DNA of 56,660 nt from Spartobacteria bacterium (lineage in GTDB: Bacteria; Verrucomicrobiota; Verrucomicrobiia; Chthoniobacterales; UBA10450). The stretch lies in contig PLCM01000031.1 in the NCBI GenBank assembly GCA_003134765.1, forward strand, positions 193,540 to 250,199, read 5' to 3'. The first letter of the stretch is position 1, and each line of letters opens with the position of its first letter. The position numbers and the translations under genes are program-made. The notes under the pieces were generated by a model, which saw only the letters and a list, made by a program, of their open reading frames with translations, did not search any database and was not told the DNA's origin. Below, one piece after another: positions 24,185 to 32,817 of the stretch.

Positions 24185-25258
24185 ATGCAAAAATCTTTTC
24201 GTTATCTCTTGTTGCTGGTCGCGGTGGCGTCTTCCGCCGACAGGGCGCATGCCTGCGACCTTTGCGGCTGTTTCACGCCGCAGATGGAGTCGATGCCGCA
24301 ATCGGAGCTATCGGCATTTGGACAAACCGCACCGATCGCTGCTGAGCGTGGCCCCTGGCTAGACCGCGTCTACGTGGCGATCGCCGAGCAATTCACCCAC
24401 TTCGGCACCGTCCAGGTCGACGGCCGTGAAGTTCCAAATCCGACGGGGCAGTACGAAGACAGCTCGATCACCCAATTCGTGGCTGGCTACAGCTTCAATT
24501 CCCGGTTCTCCTTGCAGATCAATCTTCCTTTCATCTATCGCTCGTTCGAGCGGCCCGAAGGTTTCGCGATCGATCGTGGGACAGAGTCCGGCGTGGGCGA
24601 CATCTCGCTGCTCGGCAAATTCGTCTTGTTTCATCAAGAAACCGGCGGCAGTGCTTCGCTGAAGGTCGACGATCCGAAGAATCCGCATTTTGAAACGCAT
24701 GATCCCGATTTCAGTGCCTCAGCTCTTCTGATCGGCGGGGTGAAATTCCCGACCGGTGGGGCGAGCCGGATCAAAGAGGAGTTCAATGAAATGGAGGTGC
24801 CGGGCGCGCCTGTCAGCGGTATCCACGGTCACGATCTCACCCTCGGCACCGGCTCCTACGACGGGATCATTGGCGGTCAAACTTCTCTCCGCTACAAGTC
24901 GTTCTTCTTCCAGGCCGACGGCCAATTCACGCTGCGAGGTGATGGCGCGCACCAATATCATTTCGCGAACGATCTCTCCTGGAGCGGCGGTCCCGGTTAC
25001 TATTTCGTCCGCAATCACCAAACGATTGTCGGCCTCCAATTCGCCTGCTCCGGCGAGCACAAGGATGTCGACCGTTTTCGCGGCCAGGCGGCGGAAGATA
25101 CCGGTATCACTTCCGTCTTTCTCGGTCCGCGCCTCATCGTTTCATCCGGTAAAATCAGCGCCGAACTCGCGGCCGAATTGCCAGTCTCGATCGACAATAC
25201 TGCGCTCCAAGTTGTCCCCGATTATCGTTTGCGCGCCAGCTTCGCGATTCGGTTCTGA
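24185..25258 (+). CDS. Outer-membrane beta-barrel protein with Cys-rich N-terminus
   Basis: This 357-residue protein has a signal peptide (L-L-L-L-V-A-V-A-S-S-A) followed at once by A-C-D-L-C-G-C-F, a three-Cys cluster, then alternating polar/hydrophobic strands typical of an outer-membrane barrel and a C-terminal Phe (F-A-I-R-F). Families of metal-tolerance-associated barrels carry similar Cys clusters, but I cannot name this one. It ends convergently over the last 37 bases of the ArsR-type gene. Confidence 0.75.
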   Translation: MQKSFRYLLLLVAVASSADRAHACDLCGCFTPQMESMPQSELSAFGQTAPIAAERGPWLDRVYVAIAEQFTHFGTVQVDGREVPNPTGQYEDSSITQFVAGYSFNSRFSLQINLPFIYRSFERPEGFAIDRGTESGVGDISLLGKFVLFHQETGGSASLKVDDPKNPHFETHDPDFSASALLIGGVKFPTGGASRIKEEFNEMEVPGAPVSGIHGHDLTLGTGSYDGIIGGQTSLRYKSFFFQADGQFTLRGDGAHQYHFANDLSWSGGPGYYFVRNHQTIVGLQFACSGEHKDVDRFRGQAAEDTGITSVFLGPRLIVSSGKISAELAAELPVSIDNTALQVVPDYRLRASFAIRF

Positions 25259-25662
25259 CCTTTCGCCACTGGGCGCTCGGCTTTGCCGTAGCGTCTGCGA
25301 TCGCGCCTGGATTTGTGAAAAATTGTCGCGGGTTCGCAGCAATCTCTTTGGATGACCGCTAGTTTTTTGAGATCGCGAGCGAACGTTCGATCGGATCGAA
25401 CGCAATCCTGAAGACATCTCACGCTGGCTTCGAACTCGGGCGCTCGCTTTCTCGGCAGGGAGTAGATCATCCAATTTCGGTCACGTTCTGCCTCCACCAT
25501 CCCCCTGGCGCGAAGATAGGCGAGGTGCTTGGAGATCTTGACCTGCGGCTCGCCTAGAATGGTTTGGAGATGACAAACGCAGAGCGGCGACTGGATGAGC
25601 AGATGCAGGATGCGCAGCCGCGTCCGATCGCAAAAGCATTGATAAATTTGGACCAGGTCCAT
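25222..25662 (-). CDS. ArsR-family transcriptional regulator
   Basis: This 146-residue winged-helix repressor has the ArsR fold (residues about 5-90: F-C-D-R-T-R-L-R-I-L-H-L-L, then V-K-I-S-K-H-L-A-Y-L-R-A-R-G-M-V as the recognition helix). The metal motif L-C-V-C-H-L sits in helix 3, as in arsenic sensors (E-L-C-V-C-D-L). Another pair of Cys lies in R-D-C-C-E-P. The basic C-terminal extension is about 40 residues longer than usual and overlaps the 3' end of the plus-strand barrel gene, so part of it may be unconserved. It is cotranscribed with the DUF6428 gene upstream. Confidence 0.88.
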   Translation of the reverse strand: MDLVQIYQCFCDRTRLRILHLLIQSPLCVCHLQTILGEPQVKISKHLAYLRARGMVEAERDRNWMIYSLPRKRAPEFEASVRCLQDCVRSDRTFARDLKKLAVIQRDCCEPATIFHKSRRDRRRYGKAERPVAKGQNRIAKLARKR

Positions 25663-25668
25663 CCGGCT

Positions 25669-26127
25669 TTAGCAGCAGGCTGAGGCGGCGCGGGCGCAGC
25701 ACGAACCCGCTGTGGCCGCTTTCTGCCGTTCCTGCGCGAGACATTGCGTACGCTTTTTGCCGAGAATCACGTCGAGATGGCCTCCTGACAACTTCGCGTT
25801 CGAAACCGGATACTGCGCGACGACGCAGCAATCGTATTCAACTTCGACCTCGAGCCCCTCATGCGGCAACACTCGCCTGCCGAGCTGCAGGATTTTGGCG
25901 AAGCGATGCGATTTCAGGCGGTGATCGGTGTCCTGTCCGACGTGGGTCTGGAGCAGAACTCTTTCGCTCTTTCCAGTGACGCCACCACAATCAATAAAGT
26001 TTTTCACGACGTGGCCGACCTCGGTCACGTGCGCGTGTGGTGGGATGTAGTCGCCATTAGGCAAAACAAAACGGGAAAAAGAGTCCGGGTGCCTTTCCAG
26101 AACGGAACGAAGATCAGAGAGTTTCAC
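25669..26127 (-). CDS. DUF6428-family protein
   Basis: This 152-residue protein of the DUF6428 family starts at a GTG. It contains the conserved H-A-H-V-T-E-V-G-H and F-I-D-C-G-G core followed by D-H-R-L-K. The C-terminus ends in Cys pairs (S-C-C-A-R, A-C-C), perhaps metal-binding. DUF6428 genes are typically next to arsR in arsenic loci, as here; biochemical function is unknown. An inverted repeat just upstream probably serves the operon's promoter. Confidence 0.8.
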   Translation of the reverse strand: MKLSDLRSVLERHPDSFSRFVLPNGDYIPPHAHVTEVGHVVKNFIDCGGVTGKSERVLLQTHVGQDTDHRLKSHRFAKILQLGRRVLPHEGLEVEVEYDCCVVAQYPVSNAKLSGGHLDVILGKKRTQCLAQERQKAATAGSCCARAASACC

Positions 26128-26134
26128 CGCCCAT

Positions 26135-26158
26135 CTATATACGTCATTAGGAATATAG
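26135..26158 (-). promoter_or_regulatory. Possible ArsR-type operator/promoter
   Basis: Arms CTATAT and ATATAG, twelve bases apart, form an AT-rich palindrome just upstream of the DUF6428 start in an otherwise GC-rich region. This fits an autoregulated ArsR operator overlapping the -10 box. The assignment rests on position and symmetry only. Confidence 0.4.
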
Positions 26159-26207
26159 TCAAACGCCGAAGAAGTCGCGGCACAAAGGCCCCTCCCACAT
26201 TGAGGAA

Positions 26208-26238
26208 AAAGCCCGCCGGGGAGAAGCCGGCGGGCTTT
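26208..26238. terminator. Bidirectional intrinsic terminator
   Basis: A 12-bp perfect stem (AAAGCCCGCCGG / CCGGCGGGCTTT) with a seven-base loop is flanked by A-rich and T-rich ends. It lies downstream of pstS (minus strand) and upstream of the ArsR/DUF6428 promoter, so it mainly terminates pstS transcription. Confidence 0.8.
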
Positions 26239-26266
26239 CGCGCTAACCTAACCGCGTTGTTTTGTC

Positions 26267-27079
26267 TTACGGAATTGGAACGAAACCGACCTGGGCGGCG
26301 ATCTTCTGGCCGGCGGCGCTAATCGTAAAATCGAGGAACTGTTTCGCGAGGCCGCTGGGCTCGCCGTTGGTGTAGTAGAAGGTGGGGCGTGCATAAGGGT
26401 AGGTCTTCGCGTGCACGCTCTGAACGGATGGCAGCACACCGTCGATCGGCATGACTTTGATCCCGCCGGCTTTCGTATAAGCGAGGCCGACGTAGCCAAC
26501 GCCATTCGGGTTCTTGCCGACTTCAGCGGCGATCTGCTCGTTGCCCGCCATCTTCTGGGAGCCGCCCGCGTAATCGCGCTTCTTCATCGCCAGCTCCTTG
26601 AAATCGGAGTAGGTGCCCGAGGAAGTGTTGCGGGTGTAGATCGAGATCTTGCCCCCCGAGCCGCCGACGGCGCTCCAATCGGTGACTTCGCCGGTGAAGA
26701 TTTGTTCGACCTGCTTTTTCGTCAGACTCTTGATCGAGTTCGCGGAGTTCACGATCACGGCGATACCGTCGTAGGCGACGATGGTCGGCTTCATGCGCAC
26801 CCCCTTGGCCGAGGCGGCGCCGACTTCCGCCGGTTTGGCGCGCCGGCTCGACATCCCGATCTGGGCGGTCCCGTCGATGATGGCAGCAATGCCGGTGGTG
26901 GAGCCCTCGGCCGCAATGTCGAAGGTGGTTCCGGGATGCTGCGCTTTGAATTGCTCCGCGAGCTGCGGCACGAGTTTCGCGCCTAGTGTATCGGAGCCTT
27001 TAATAACGAGCTTCTCGGCGCGCGCTTCGGTGACGACCAAGGCAAGCGAGAGCGCGGTGAGGAGGTGAGTGAGTTTCAT
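26267..27079 (-). CDS. pstS: Phosphate ABC transporter substrate-binding protein (PstS family)
   Basis: This 270-residue periplasmic protein binds phosphate for import. It has a signal peptide (L-L-T-A-L-S-L-A-L-V-V-T-E-A-R-A) and PstS motifs I-K-G-S-D-T-L, A-E-G-S-T-T-G and R-N-T-S-S-G-T-Y. There is no pstCAB in the window; the gene is paired with a porin-type protein on the same strand, a common arrangement for phosphate uptake across the outer membrane. A hairpin in the gap upstream may modulate read-through from the porin gene. Confidence 0.88.
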   Translation of the reverse strand: MKLTHLLTALSLALVVTEARAEKLVIKGSDTLGAKLVPQLAEQFKAQHPGTTFDIAAEGSTTGIAAIIDGTAQIGMSSRRAKPAEVGAASAKGVRMKPTIVAYDGIAVIVNSANSIKSLTKKQVEQIFTGEVTDWSAVGGSGGKISIYTRNTSSGTYSDFKELAMKKRDYAGGSQKMAGNEQIAAEVGKNPNGVGYVGLAYTKAGGIKVMPIDGVLPSVQSVHAKTYPYARPTFYYTNGEPSGLAKQFLDFTISAAGQKIAAQVGFVPIP

Positions 27080-27097
27080 ATATTGTTTTGGTTGGAG

Positions 27098-27119
27098 GGA
27101 CGGGCTCTGTCCCGTCCCA
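27098..27119. repeat. Hairpin between the porin and pstS genes
   Basis: A GGGACGGG / CCCGTCCC stem with a six-base loop lies in the 59-base gap between the two minus-strand genes. There is a T-run on the plus-strand side only, so it would act as a weak terminator or an mRNA-stabilising hairpin rather than a strong stop for the minus-strand unit. Confidence 0.5.
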
Positions 27120-27138
27120 TTATTTTTTAGGGAATTGG

Positions 27139-28869
27139 TTAGAACTTCACGTTCAGATCGGCCACGAAGAATTGGTACCGATCGAGCGGATTGATGCCAA
27201 TGGCGATAGGCGTGCCGCCGGTCCCTAGAGCGTTATCATAACGCTGACCATAAGCGTAGGTAATGCTGAAGATAACGGCGTCACTTAGCGCGTATCCCGC
27301 TTTGACACCTATGCCTTGCATGTTCAGGCGACCATCAAAAATGTCATCATCAATCATATTTGGATCGAGCGAATACTGCTCGGCGTGTTGATACCAAACG
27401 TCGATCTGCCAGTCATGTTTCGCCTTTAGTTGGCCGATGCCGGCGCCGACCTGATAAGCATACCGCTGGTCGCCTCGGCCAGGATTGCCGGCGGCAGCCG
27501 CGCGAGCGTCGGCCTCGAGATTGACCGCGAAATCTCCGAAGAAATGCATGGGCAATTCGCCGACCTTCCAACCCACTTCCCATGGCAGGTCGAAGACGAG
27601 GAGGCTGTTGATACCGGTCTGGTTCTGGGCCAGCGACGCCGCATTCGTCAGAGTGGGGCTGCCACCCTGGTAGTGGATGTTGAATTTGTCGCTGTTCCCG
27701 GTGTAATTGTAGAGCGTCGGGGCGATCTGAAAGAAGACGTTCTTCGGAAAGTTTAATCGCGCTCCAACCTGCCATGCGAGCAGAAACGCGTCCGTGTTCG
27801 GGACCAGCTGACTCCTACCATTGCCGGTGGTAGTCGCCCTGGAACCAAGCACATTTTCCGGATTCGAATCGGCATAAACGAACTGGGCAAGGTTCACGAA
27901 GAGGTCGAGCCTCACCTTGAACGGCTCCGCCTCCACAGCCGCGACCGCTTTTCCGTCTTTACTGTACGACTCTACGGCGGGCGCACTGCCACCGAACGTA
28001 AGATTATAGGTGTGTTTCCATTGTTCGGCGAGACCTTCCGGGTTGATGTCCGGGTCCCAAACCATCAGGGTGTTGACGAGAGGATTCGGCATCCGGCCTC
28101 CGGTCAGGGTTACATCCTTGAAGCCTTTGTAACCAAAGTAGGCCTGGCCAACAAAGATACCGTCGCTGTTCTTCGCAAACACGGCGTTGGCGCCACCCGA
28201 GTCATCACCGAAAGTCACGTTGGTCGATCGCGAACTGGCGTTGGTTTCCAAACGTAAACCGAAGAACCAATCGTCCGCCAGAGTGCCGCGCAGTCCGAGA
28301 CGAAGACGGTAACGTTCGCGGTCGCGCTCCTGCCAGTCGCGCAATCCCGCCACGCCTGAGCCGGCGGCAGCCGTGGGAGTGTCTCCGGCAGTCCGGCCTC
28401 CGTTATACTGGTAGCGGAGACGCATGTCGCCGTAGAGCTCGATCTCGGTAATCGGCGACGAAAGCTTCAACTTGCCGGCGGACGTTGCGGCGGCATCGCG
28501 CGTCAGTTCTCCGCGCACTTCCTCGGCTTCCTGGTCCGTGATGAGGCGTTTCTTGACGAGCAGGTCAAGCAGCGCCCCGGCATCCTGGGCGCGGAGGTCT
28601 GTTGTAAAAACGAAACCAGCGAGCAGCGCCACAGATACGAGTTTTAACGCTATCCGCGAGCGACAAATCGCATCCAGCAGGACCCTCATCCTAACCTTCT
28701 CCCTCAGGGAGAAGGAACTTTCCCGGCTCGTAAGCGGGCTGCGCTGCAGTTGCGCATCACAGCCATCGTGACGCGCAGCGATGGAACTCCCTCTCCCCGT
28801 CGGGAGGGGGCTGGGGTGAGGGCCATGTGAGCTTGCGACGATTTCTGACGCGAAGTAATTCCGTAACAT
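27139..28869 (-). CDS. Putative porin (phosphate-linked outer-membrane barrel)
   Basis: This 576-residue protein forms an outer-membrane beta-barrel; the barrel (from residue about 135) has porin-like turns (E-L-Y-G-D-M-R-L-R-Y-Q) and ends F-V-A-D-L-N-V-K-F. The start at 28869 is supported by a strong Shine-Dalgarno sequence. The next 60 codons are odd: 47 of them are a 141-base dispersed repeat inserted in frame (28685-28825), which pushes the signal peptide (L-K-L-V-S-V-A-L-L-A-G-F-V-F) to residue about 75. An internal ATG at 28689 with its own A-G-G sequence gives the normal signal peptide and may now be the real start. It lies upstream of pstS on the same strand. Confidence 0.82.
   Translation of the reverse strand: MLRNYFASEIVASSHGPHPSPLPTGRGSSIAARHDGCDAQLQRSPLTSRESSFSLREKVRMRVLLDAICRSRIALKLVSVALLAGFVFTTDLRAQDAGALLDLLVKKRLITDQEAEEVRGELTRDAAATSAGKLKLSSPITEIELYGDMRLRYQYNGGRTAGDTPTAAAGSGVAGLRDWQERDRERYRLRLGLRGTLADDWFFGLRLETNASSRSTNVTFGDDSGGANAVFAKNSDGIFVGQAYFGYKGFKDVTLTGGRMPNPLVNTLMVWDPDINPEGLAEQWKHTYNLTFGGSAPAVESYSKDGKAVAAVEAEPFKVRLDLFVNLAQFVYADSNPENVLGSRATTTGNGRSQLVPNTDAFLLAWQVGARLNFPKNVFFQIAPTLYNYTGNSDKFNIHYQGGSPTLTNAASLAQNQTGINSLLVFDLPWEVGWKVGELPMHFFGDFAVNLEADARAAAAGNPGRGDQRYAYQVGAGIGQLKAKHDWQIDVWYQHAEQYSLDPNMIDDDIFDGRLNMQGIGVKAGYALSDAVIFSITYAYGQRYDNALGTGGTPIAIGINPLDRYQFFVADLNVKF
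28685..28825. repeat. 141-bp inverted-repeat element in the porin N-terminus
   Basis: A MITE-like element with ends related to CCTCATCCTAACC / GGCTGGGGTGAGG and internal hairpin arms (TTCTCCCTCAGGGAGAA, CTCCCCGTCGGGAGG). Such elements are known dispersed repeats in many genomes. It is 47 codons long and keeps the reading frame of the porin gene open; translated, it gives the low-complexity P-S-P-L-P-T-G-R-G and S-L-R-E-K-V-R-M-R segments. Confidence 0.7.
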
Positions 28870-28874
28870 TTTTT

Positions 28875-28880
28875 CTCCTT
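28875..28880 (-). promoter_or_regulatory. Ribosome-binding site of the porin gene
   Basis: AAGGAG lies five bases before the ATG at 28869 on the minus strand. It is the clearest Shine-Dalgarno sequence in the window and shows that the original start precedes the inserted repeat. Confidence 0.7.
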
Positions 28881-29016
28881 ATTTCTGCGGTTGGGTTAAG
28901 GCCGGAGAGCACTGGGCCGACACCGGCTTTTTTTCTGCACGCGCCAAAAGTGGAGAACGATTGTTACGGATAGATGGCGCGGAAGTGACAGTTGCGTGAA
29001 TTCGGAGAGCCAATGT

Positions 29017-29120
29017 GGGACGTGCAGAAGCGCGTCCCTCCGAGCCAATCCGGCGTTTCGCAGAAACGCCCTACAATTCAGAGCCACGCGAAAGTGGGAC
29101 GTGCGGAAGCACGTCCCTCC
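29017..29120. repeat. Palindromic repeat, family B, two copies
   Basis: Two copies (29017-29041 and 29096-29120) of an imperfect palindrome GGGACGTGC...GCACGTCCC in direct orientation, between the porin and the first GspE gene. Two more copies occur at 49350-49374 and 49405-49429. An ORF spanning them can be read upstream of the GspE gene but is made from repeat sequence, so it is not used as a coding start. Confidence 0.75.
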
Positions 29121-29132
29121 GAGTTAAGGCGC

Positions 29133-30875
29133 TTGGATATTCTGAAACGCTTCCTTAAGCTTCGAAAGTTCGTGCAAGCGAAAGAAGATTACGTTCTGAA
29201 ACTTCTCGAGGACGCGGGGCTGGTCGCGCGGTCCCAGATCGAAAATGCCAAGGCGCGCCTAAACGGCAGCGGCAACGCGCTCGACCTGTTGACCAAGGAG
29301 GGCACCGTTTCCGAGACCGATGTTTCGCGCAGTCTCGCGGCGCAGGCGCACATGGATTGGGTCGATCTCTCTGCGAAAGTCATCCCACCAGACGTGATCA
29401 AACAGATTCGCGCGGAGGATGCGCGCCGGTTCAAGGTGATTCCCGTCGGCTACGGCGAAAGCGGATTGATCGTGGCCGTGAGCGATCCGCTCGACATCGA
29501 CACGATCGATAGCCTCAGCTTCCTGTTGCAACGCGAGATCGAGCTGGTCTGCGCGAGTCCCGACAAGATCCGGCAGGCGCTCATCAAATATTACGGCACC
29601 GCGGATGAAGCGTCCGATATTCTCGCGCAACAAATCGGGCACGACGTCGATTTAGGTGTCGAGATAATCGAAGGCGGCGATATCAGCGGCGCGGATGAAG
29701 CGGACGCGCCAATCATTCGGATGGTCTCAATGCTTCTGGTCGAAGCGCATCGGCTCGGAGCAAGCGACGTCCACCTCGAACCGCTCGACAAAAAATTCCG
29801 GGTCCGTTTCCGGATCGACGGCGTGCTCCAGGAAATGCAGGCTCCGCCGAAGCGCTTGCAATCCGCCATCGTCAGCCGGCTGAAAATCATGACCGGTTCG
29901 ATGAGCATCGCGGAAAAGCGATTGCCGCAGGACGGACGCATTCAGGTGAAAATCGCGCGGAAACCGATCGATCTCCGCGTTTCCACAATTCCGACGAACC
30001 ACGGCGAGAGCGTCGTCATGCGCGTCCTCGACAAGTCGAGTCTCATGCTTGGCCTGCCGGAGCTGGGATTTTTTAGCGACGACCAGGAAACATTCGAACG
30101 GTTATTGCGTCTGCCGGACGGCATCCTGCTCGTGACCGGCCCGACCGGATCCGGGAAAACGAGCACGCTCTATTCGTGCCTCAACTACATCAACAAGCCG
30201 GACCGCAAGATCATCACGGTCGAGGAGCCGATCGAATACCAGATGAATGGCATCAATCAGGTGCAGGTGAATGCCGATGTCGGCATGACGTTCCCGGTGG
30301 CGCTCCGCTCGATTTTGCGCCAGGCGCCGAACGTCATTATGATCGGCGAGATCCGCGATATGGAGACGGCGACCATCGCGACGAACGCGAGCCTCACGGG
30401 CCATCTTGTTTTCAGCACGCTCCACACGAACGACGCGCCCTCGGCCGTGGCCCGGCTGGTCGACATCGGCGTGCAACCGTTCCTGGTCGCGTCTTCAGTG
30501 CGCGCGATCATGGCGCAACGACTCGTCCGGCGGCTCTGCGGGAACTGCAAGCAGCCGGGTGAATTGAGCGAAACGGAATTGCGCGCGCTGAATCTGGAGC
30601 CCGGCCAGTTGGCCGAAGCGCAGGTGATGAAACCCGTCGGCTGCGAGGAGTGCCGCGATACGGGTTACAGGGGGCGAATGGGCATCTTCGAGATTTTCGT
30701 CATCGACGACAACGTCCGGCACATGATCAACAACCGGCGCTCGACCCTCATGCTGCGCCAGCGCGCACGAGAACTGGGAATGCGGACGCTGCGCGAAGAT
30801 GGGGTGCGCAAAGTTCTCGCCGGTGTGACGGCGGCGGAGGAAGTGATTTCAATCACGCTGGGGGATGCGAATTGA
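29133..30875 (+). CDS. Type II secretion/type IV pilus ATPase GspE/PilB, paralogue 1
   Basis: This protein (about 580 residues) powers pseudopilus or pilus assembly. It has the N-terminal T2SSE domain (Y-V-L-K-L-L-E-D-A-G, V-I-P-V-G-Y-G), Walker A G-P-T-G-S-G-K-T near residue 336, E-E-P-I-E-Y and Walker B/His boxes G-E-I-R-D-M-E-T, and a C-terminal tetra-Cys zinc site (C-G-N-C, C-E-E-C-R). The start is uncertain: no in-frame ATG lies between the family B repeats and residue 70, so the TTG at 29133 (AAGG three bases upstream) is chosen. A GTG near 29170 is an alternative. It is followed by a second GspE gene. Confidence 0.9.
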   Translation: MDILKRFLKLRKFVQAKEDYVLKLLEDAGLVARSQIENAKARLNGSGNALDLLTKEGTVSETDVSRSLAAQAHMDWVDLSAKVIPPDVIKQIRAEDARRFKVIPVGYGESGLIVAVSDPLDIDTIDSLSFLLQREIELVCASPDKIRQALIKYYGTADEASDILAQQIGHDVDLGVEIIEGGDISGADEADAPIIRMVSMLLVEAHRLGASDVHLEPLDKKFRVRFRIDGVLQEMQAPPKRLQSAIVSRLKIMTGSMSIAEKRLPQDGRIQVKIARKPIDLRVSTIPTNHGESVVMRVLDKSSLMLGLPELGFFSDDQETFERLLRLPDGILLVTGPTGSGKTSTLYSCLNYINKPDRKIITVEEPIEYQMNGINQVQVNADVGMTFPVALRSILRQAPNVIMIGEIRDMETATIATNASLTGHLVFSTLHTNDAPSAVARLVDIGVQPFLVASSVRAIMAQRLVRRLCGNCKQPGELSETELRALNLEPGQLAEAQVMKPVGCEECRDTGYRGRMGIFEIFVIDDNVRHMINNRRSTLMLRQRARELGMRTLREDGVRKVLAGVTAAEEVISITLGDAN

Positions 30876-30899
30876 AGATGAGAGTGGAAATTCAATTCT

Positions 30900-31013
30900 G
30901 GGGAGCGCACGCGCTTCGCGTGCTGGCGAGCGCGCCCTCGCGATCGCGAACTTTTCCGAGGATTGTTTTGGCGAGGGCGCCAAAACCAGCACGCGAGGCG
31001 CGTGCGCTCCCCC
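30900..31013. repeat. Palindromic repeat, family C copy 1
   Basis: A long inverted repeat with arms GGGGAGCGCACGCG / CGCGTGCGCTCCCC separated by a variable middle with further symmetry. The same element occurs at 47456-47571. It fills the gap between the two GspE genes. Confidence 0.8.
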
Positions 31014-31039
31014 GGAGTCATTAGCGACGCTTTTCTACC

Positions 31040-32728
31040 ATGAACGCGCAACAGGTGGCGGATCTTTTCGTCGAGCAGCGGGTGCTTCAGCCTTCGCAGG
31101 CTGAAGACGTGTTTCAGGAAGCGCAGCTCAACGGCAAAGACATCGAACAAGCGCTGATCGATGGCGGGTTCGTGGATCGCCATGGCTTTTACCAGGTCAT
31201 TGCGGATGCGCTCGGCACCGATTTCGTCGAGCTGGCCGGGAATGAGATCGCGCCGGAAATTCTGCGACTAATCCCGGGGGGGTTGGCACGGTTGCATCGC
31301 GCTCTACCGGTCGCCGTCAACGATCACACCCTAACCGTGGCGCTGGTTGATCCACTGGATTTGCGCGCCGCGGAGGATTTGCACTTTGCGCTCGGCAAGG
31401 ACGTGCACGTCGTCGTGGCGCCGGCGGAAGAAGTCGAGGAGCGGATCAAGCGTTACTACGGCACCGACAGCTCGAGCATGGAGGACATTCTCAAGCAGCT
31501 CGGCGAAGCCGGCGAACTCCTGGCGTTGTGCGGCACCGACGAAAGCGCGTCCGCCGTCGAAGCCGAAGCAAACGCGACGCCGATCATCCGGTTCGTCGAT
31601 CTGATCCTGTTCCAGGCGATCCAGGACCGGGCCAGCGACATTCACTTCGAGCCGTTCGAGAACGAATTCAAAATTCGCTACCGCGTGGACGGCGCCCTTT
31701 ACGAGATGGCGCCGCCGCCGCGGCATCTTGCGCTCCCGGTCATCTCCCGGGTGAAAGTAATGGCGAACATGAATATCGCAGAGCGCCGGTTGCCGCAGGA
31801 TGGACGCATCCAAAAGAACGTCGCCGGACGGAACGTCGATCTCCGCGTCTCGACCTTGCCGACGCAATTTGGGGAGAGCGTTGTCCTGCGCGTGCTCGAT
31901 CGCTCGACGGTCAATCTCGATCTCGAGGCGCTCGGCCTTCCCGACTACATCTACGAATACATTCTCGAAGTCATCAATCGACCGAACGGCATCTTCATCG
32001 TGACAGGGCCGACCGGTTCGGGAAAAACAACAACGCTTTATTCCTGCCTGCGCAAAATAAACACGATCGATTCGAAGCTGCTGACCGCCGAGGAACCAGT
32101 CGAGTACGATCTCGAGGGCATTGTGCAGGTGCCGGTGAACGAGGCGATCGGCCTCACTTTTGCGCGGACGCTCCGGGCATTTCTGCGTCAGGACCCGGAT
32201 CGCATCATGGTGGGTGAAACGCGTGACCTCGAGACGGCGCAGATCTCCATCCAGGCCTCGCTCACCGGACATTTGGTTTTTACGACCCTCCACACGAACG
32301 ACGCGCCCGGCGCGATCACCCGCCTGATCGACATGGGAGTGGAGCCATTTCTCATCTCGTCCACCCTGGAGGCGGTGCTCGGCCAGCGTTTGCTCCGCAG
32401 CATTTGCCCGCAATGCCGCACCACCTATCAGCCGAGCGAGGCGCTCCTCGCGCAACTTGGTCTCGCGCGCCGCGACATTGGAGTGAAGAATTTTTTCTAC
32501 GGCAAAGGCTGCGACGCGTGCAACCAGACGGGTTACAAAGGCCGCAAGGGCATCTACGAATTGCTCAAGATCACTGATCCGCTGCGCGAACTGATCAACG
32601 AACGCGCGCCGGCGGTGACGTTGAAGGCAAAAGCGGTCGAGCTGGGCATGGTGACGCTGCGGCAGGATGGAGTCCGCAGTATTTTCGCCGGCGACACGAC
32701 CATCGAGGAAGTGCTGAAATACACGTGA
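31040..32728 (+). CDS. Type II secretion/type IV pilus ATPase GspE/PilB, paralogue 2
   Basis: This 562-residue ATPase is a full-length relative of the preceding gene. Walker A G-P-T-G-S-G-K-T begins at about residue 323, Walker B region is V-G-E-T-R-D-L-E-T, and the zinc site is C-P-Q-C...C-D-A-C. Both proteins keep every catalytic element, so neither looks like a PilT (which lacks the N-terminal domain). Two adjacent assembly ATPases are unusual; they may form a heterohexamer or serve two pilins. No PilT is in the window. Confidence 0.92.
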   Translation: MNAQQVADLFVEQRVLQPSQAEDVFQEAQLNGKDIEQALIDGGFVDRHGFYQVIADALGTDFVELAGNEIAPEILRLIPGGLARLHRALPVAVNDHTLTVALVDPLDLRAAEDLHFALGKDVHVVVAPAEEVEERIKRYYGTDSSSMEDILKQLGEAGELLALCGTDESASAVEAEANATPIIRFVDLILFQAIQDRASDIHFEPFENEFKIRYRVDGALYEMAPPPRHLALPVISRVKVMANMNIAERRLPQDGRIQKNVAGRNVDLRVSTLPTQFGESVVLRVLDRSTVNLDLEALGLPDYIYEYILEVINRPNGIFIVTGPTGSGKTTTLYSCLRKINTIDSKLLTAEEPVEYDLEGIVQVPVNEAIGLTFARTLRAFLRQDPDRIMVGETRDLETAQISIQASLTGHLVFTTLHTNDAPGAITRLIDMGVEPFLISSTLEAVLGQRLLRSICPQCRTTYQPSEALLAQLGLARRDIGVKNFFYGKGCDACNQTGYKGRKGIYELLKITDPLRELINERAPAVTLKAKAVELGMVTLRQDGVRSIFAGDTTIEEVLKYT

Positions 32729-32730
32729 GA

Positions 32731-32811
32731 AAAATGACGAATTACCTAATGGCGAATGACGAACGTAATTTGGCCATTGATTCGTCATTCGTCATTCGTC
32801 ATTAGTCATTT
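32731..32811. repeat. AT-rich interrupted inverted repeat (ATTCGTCATT motif)
   Basis: Multiple copies of GAATGACGAA on the left arm and ATTCGTCATT on the right arm form a long hairpin before the gspF start, with a tandem of three GTCATTC units. It is much more AT-rich than its surroundings. Confidence 0.6.
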
Positions 32812-32817
32812 CACCCA

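Noticed and set aside
31331..32788. 485-codon minus-strand ORF opposite the second GspE
   Set aside because: The GspE frame has all family motifs; the opposite frame is His/Arg/Asp-biased as expected of a shadow in GC-rich DNA.
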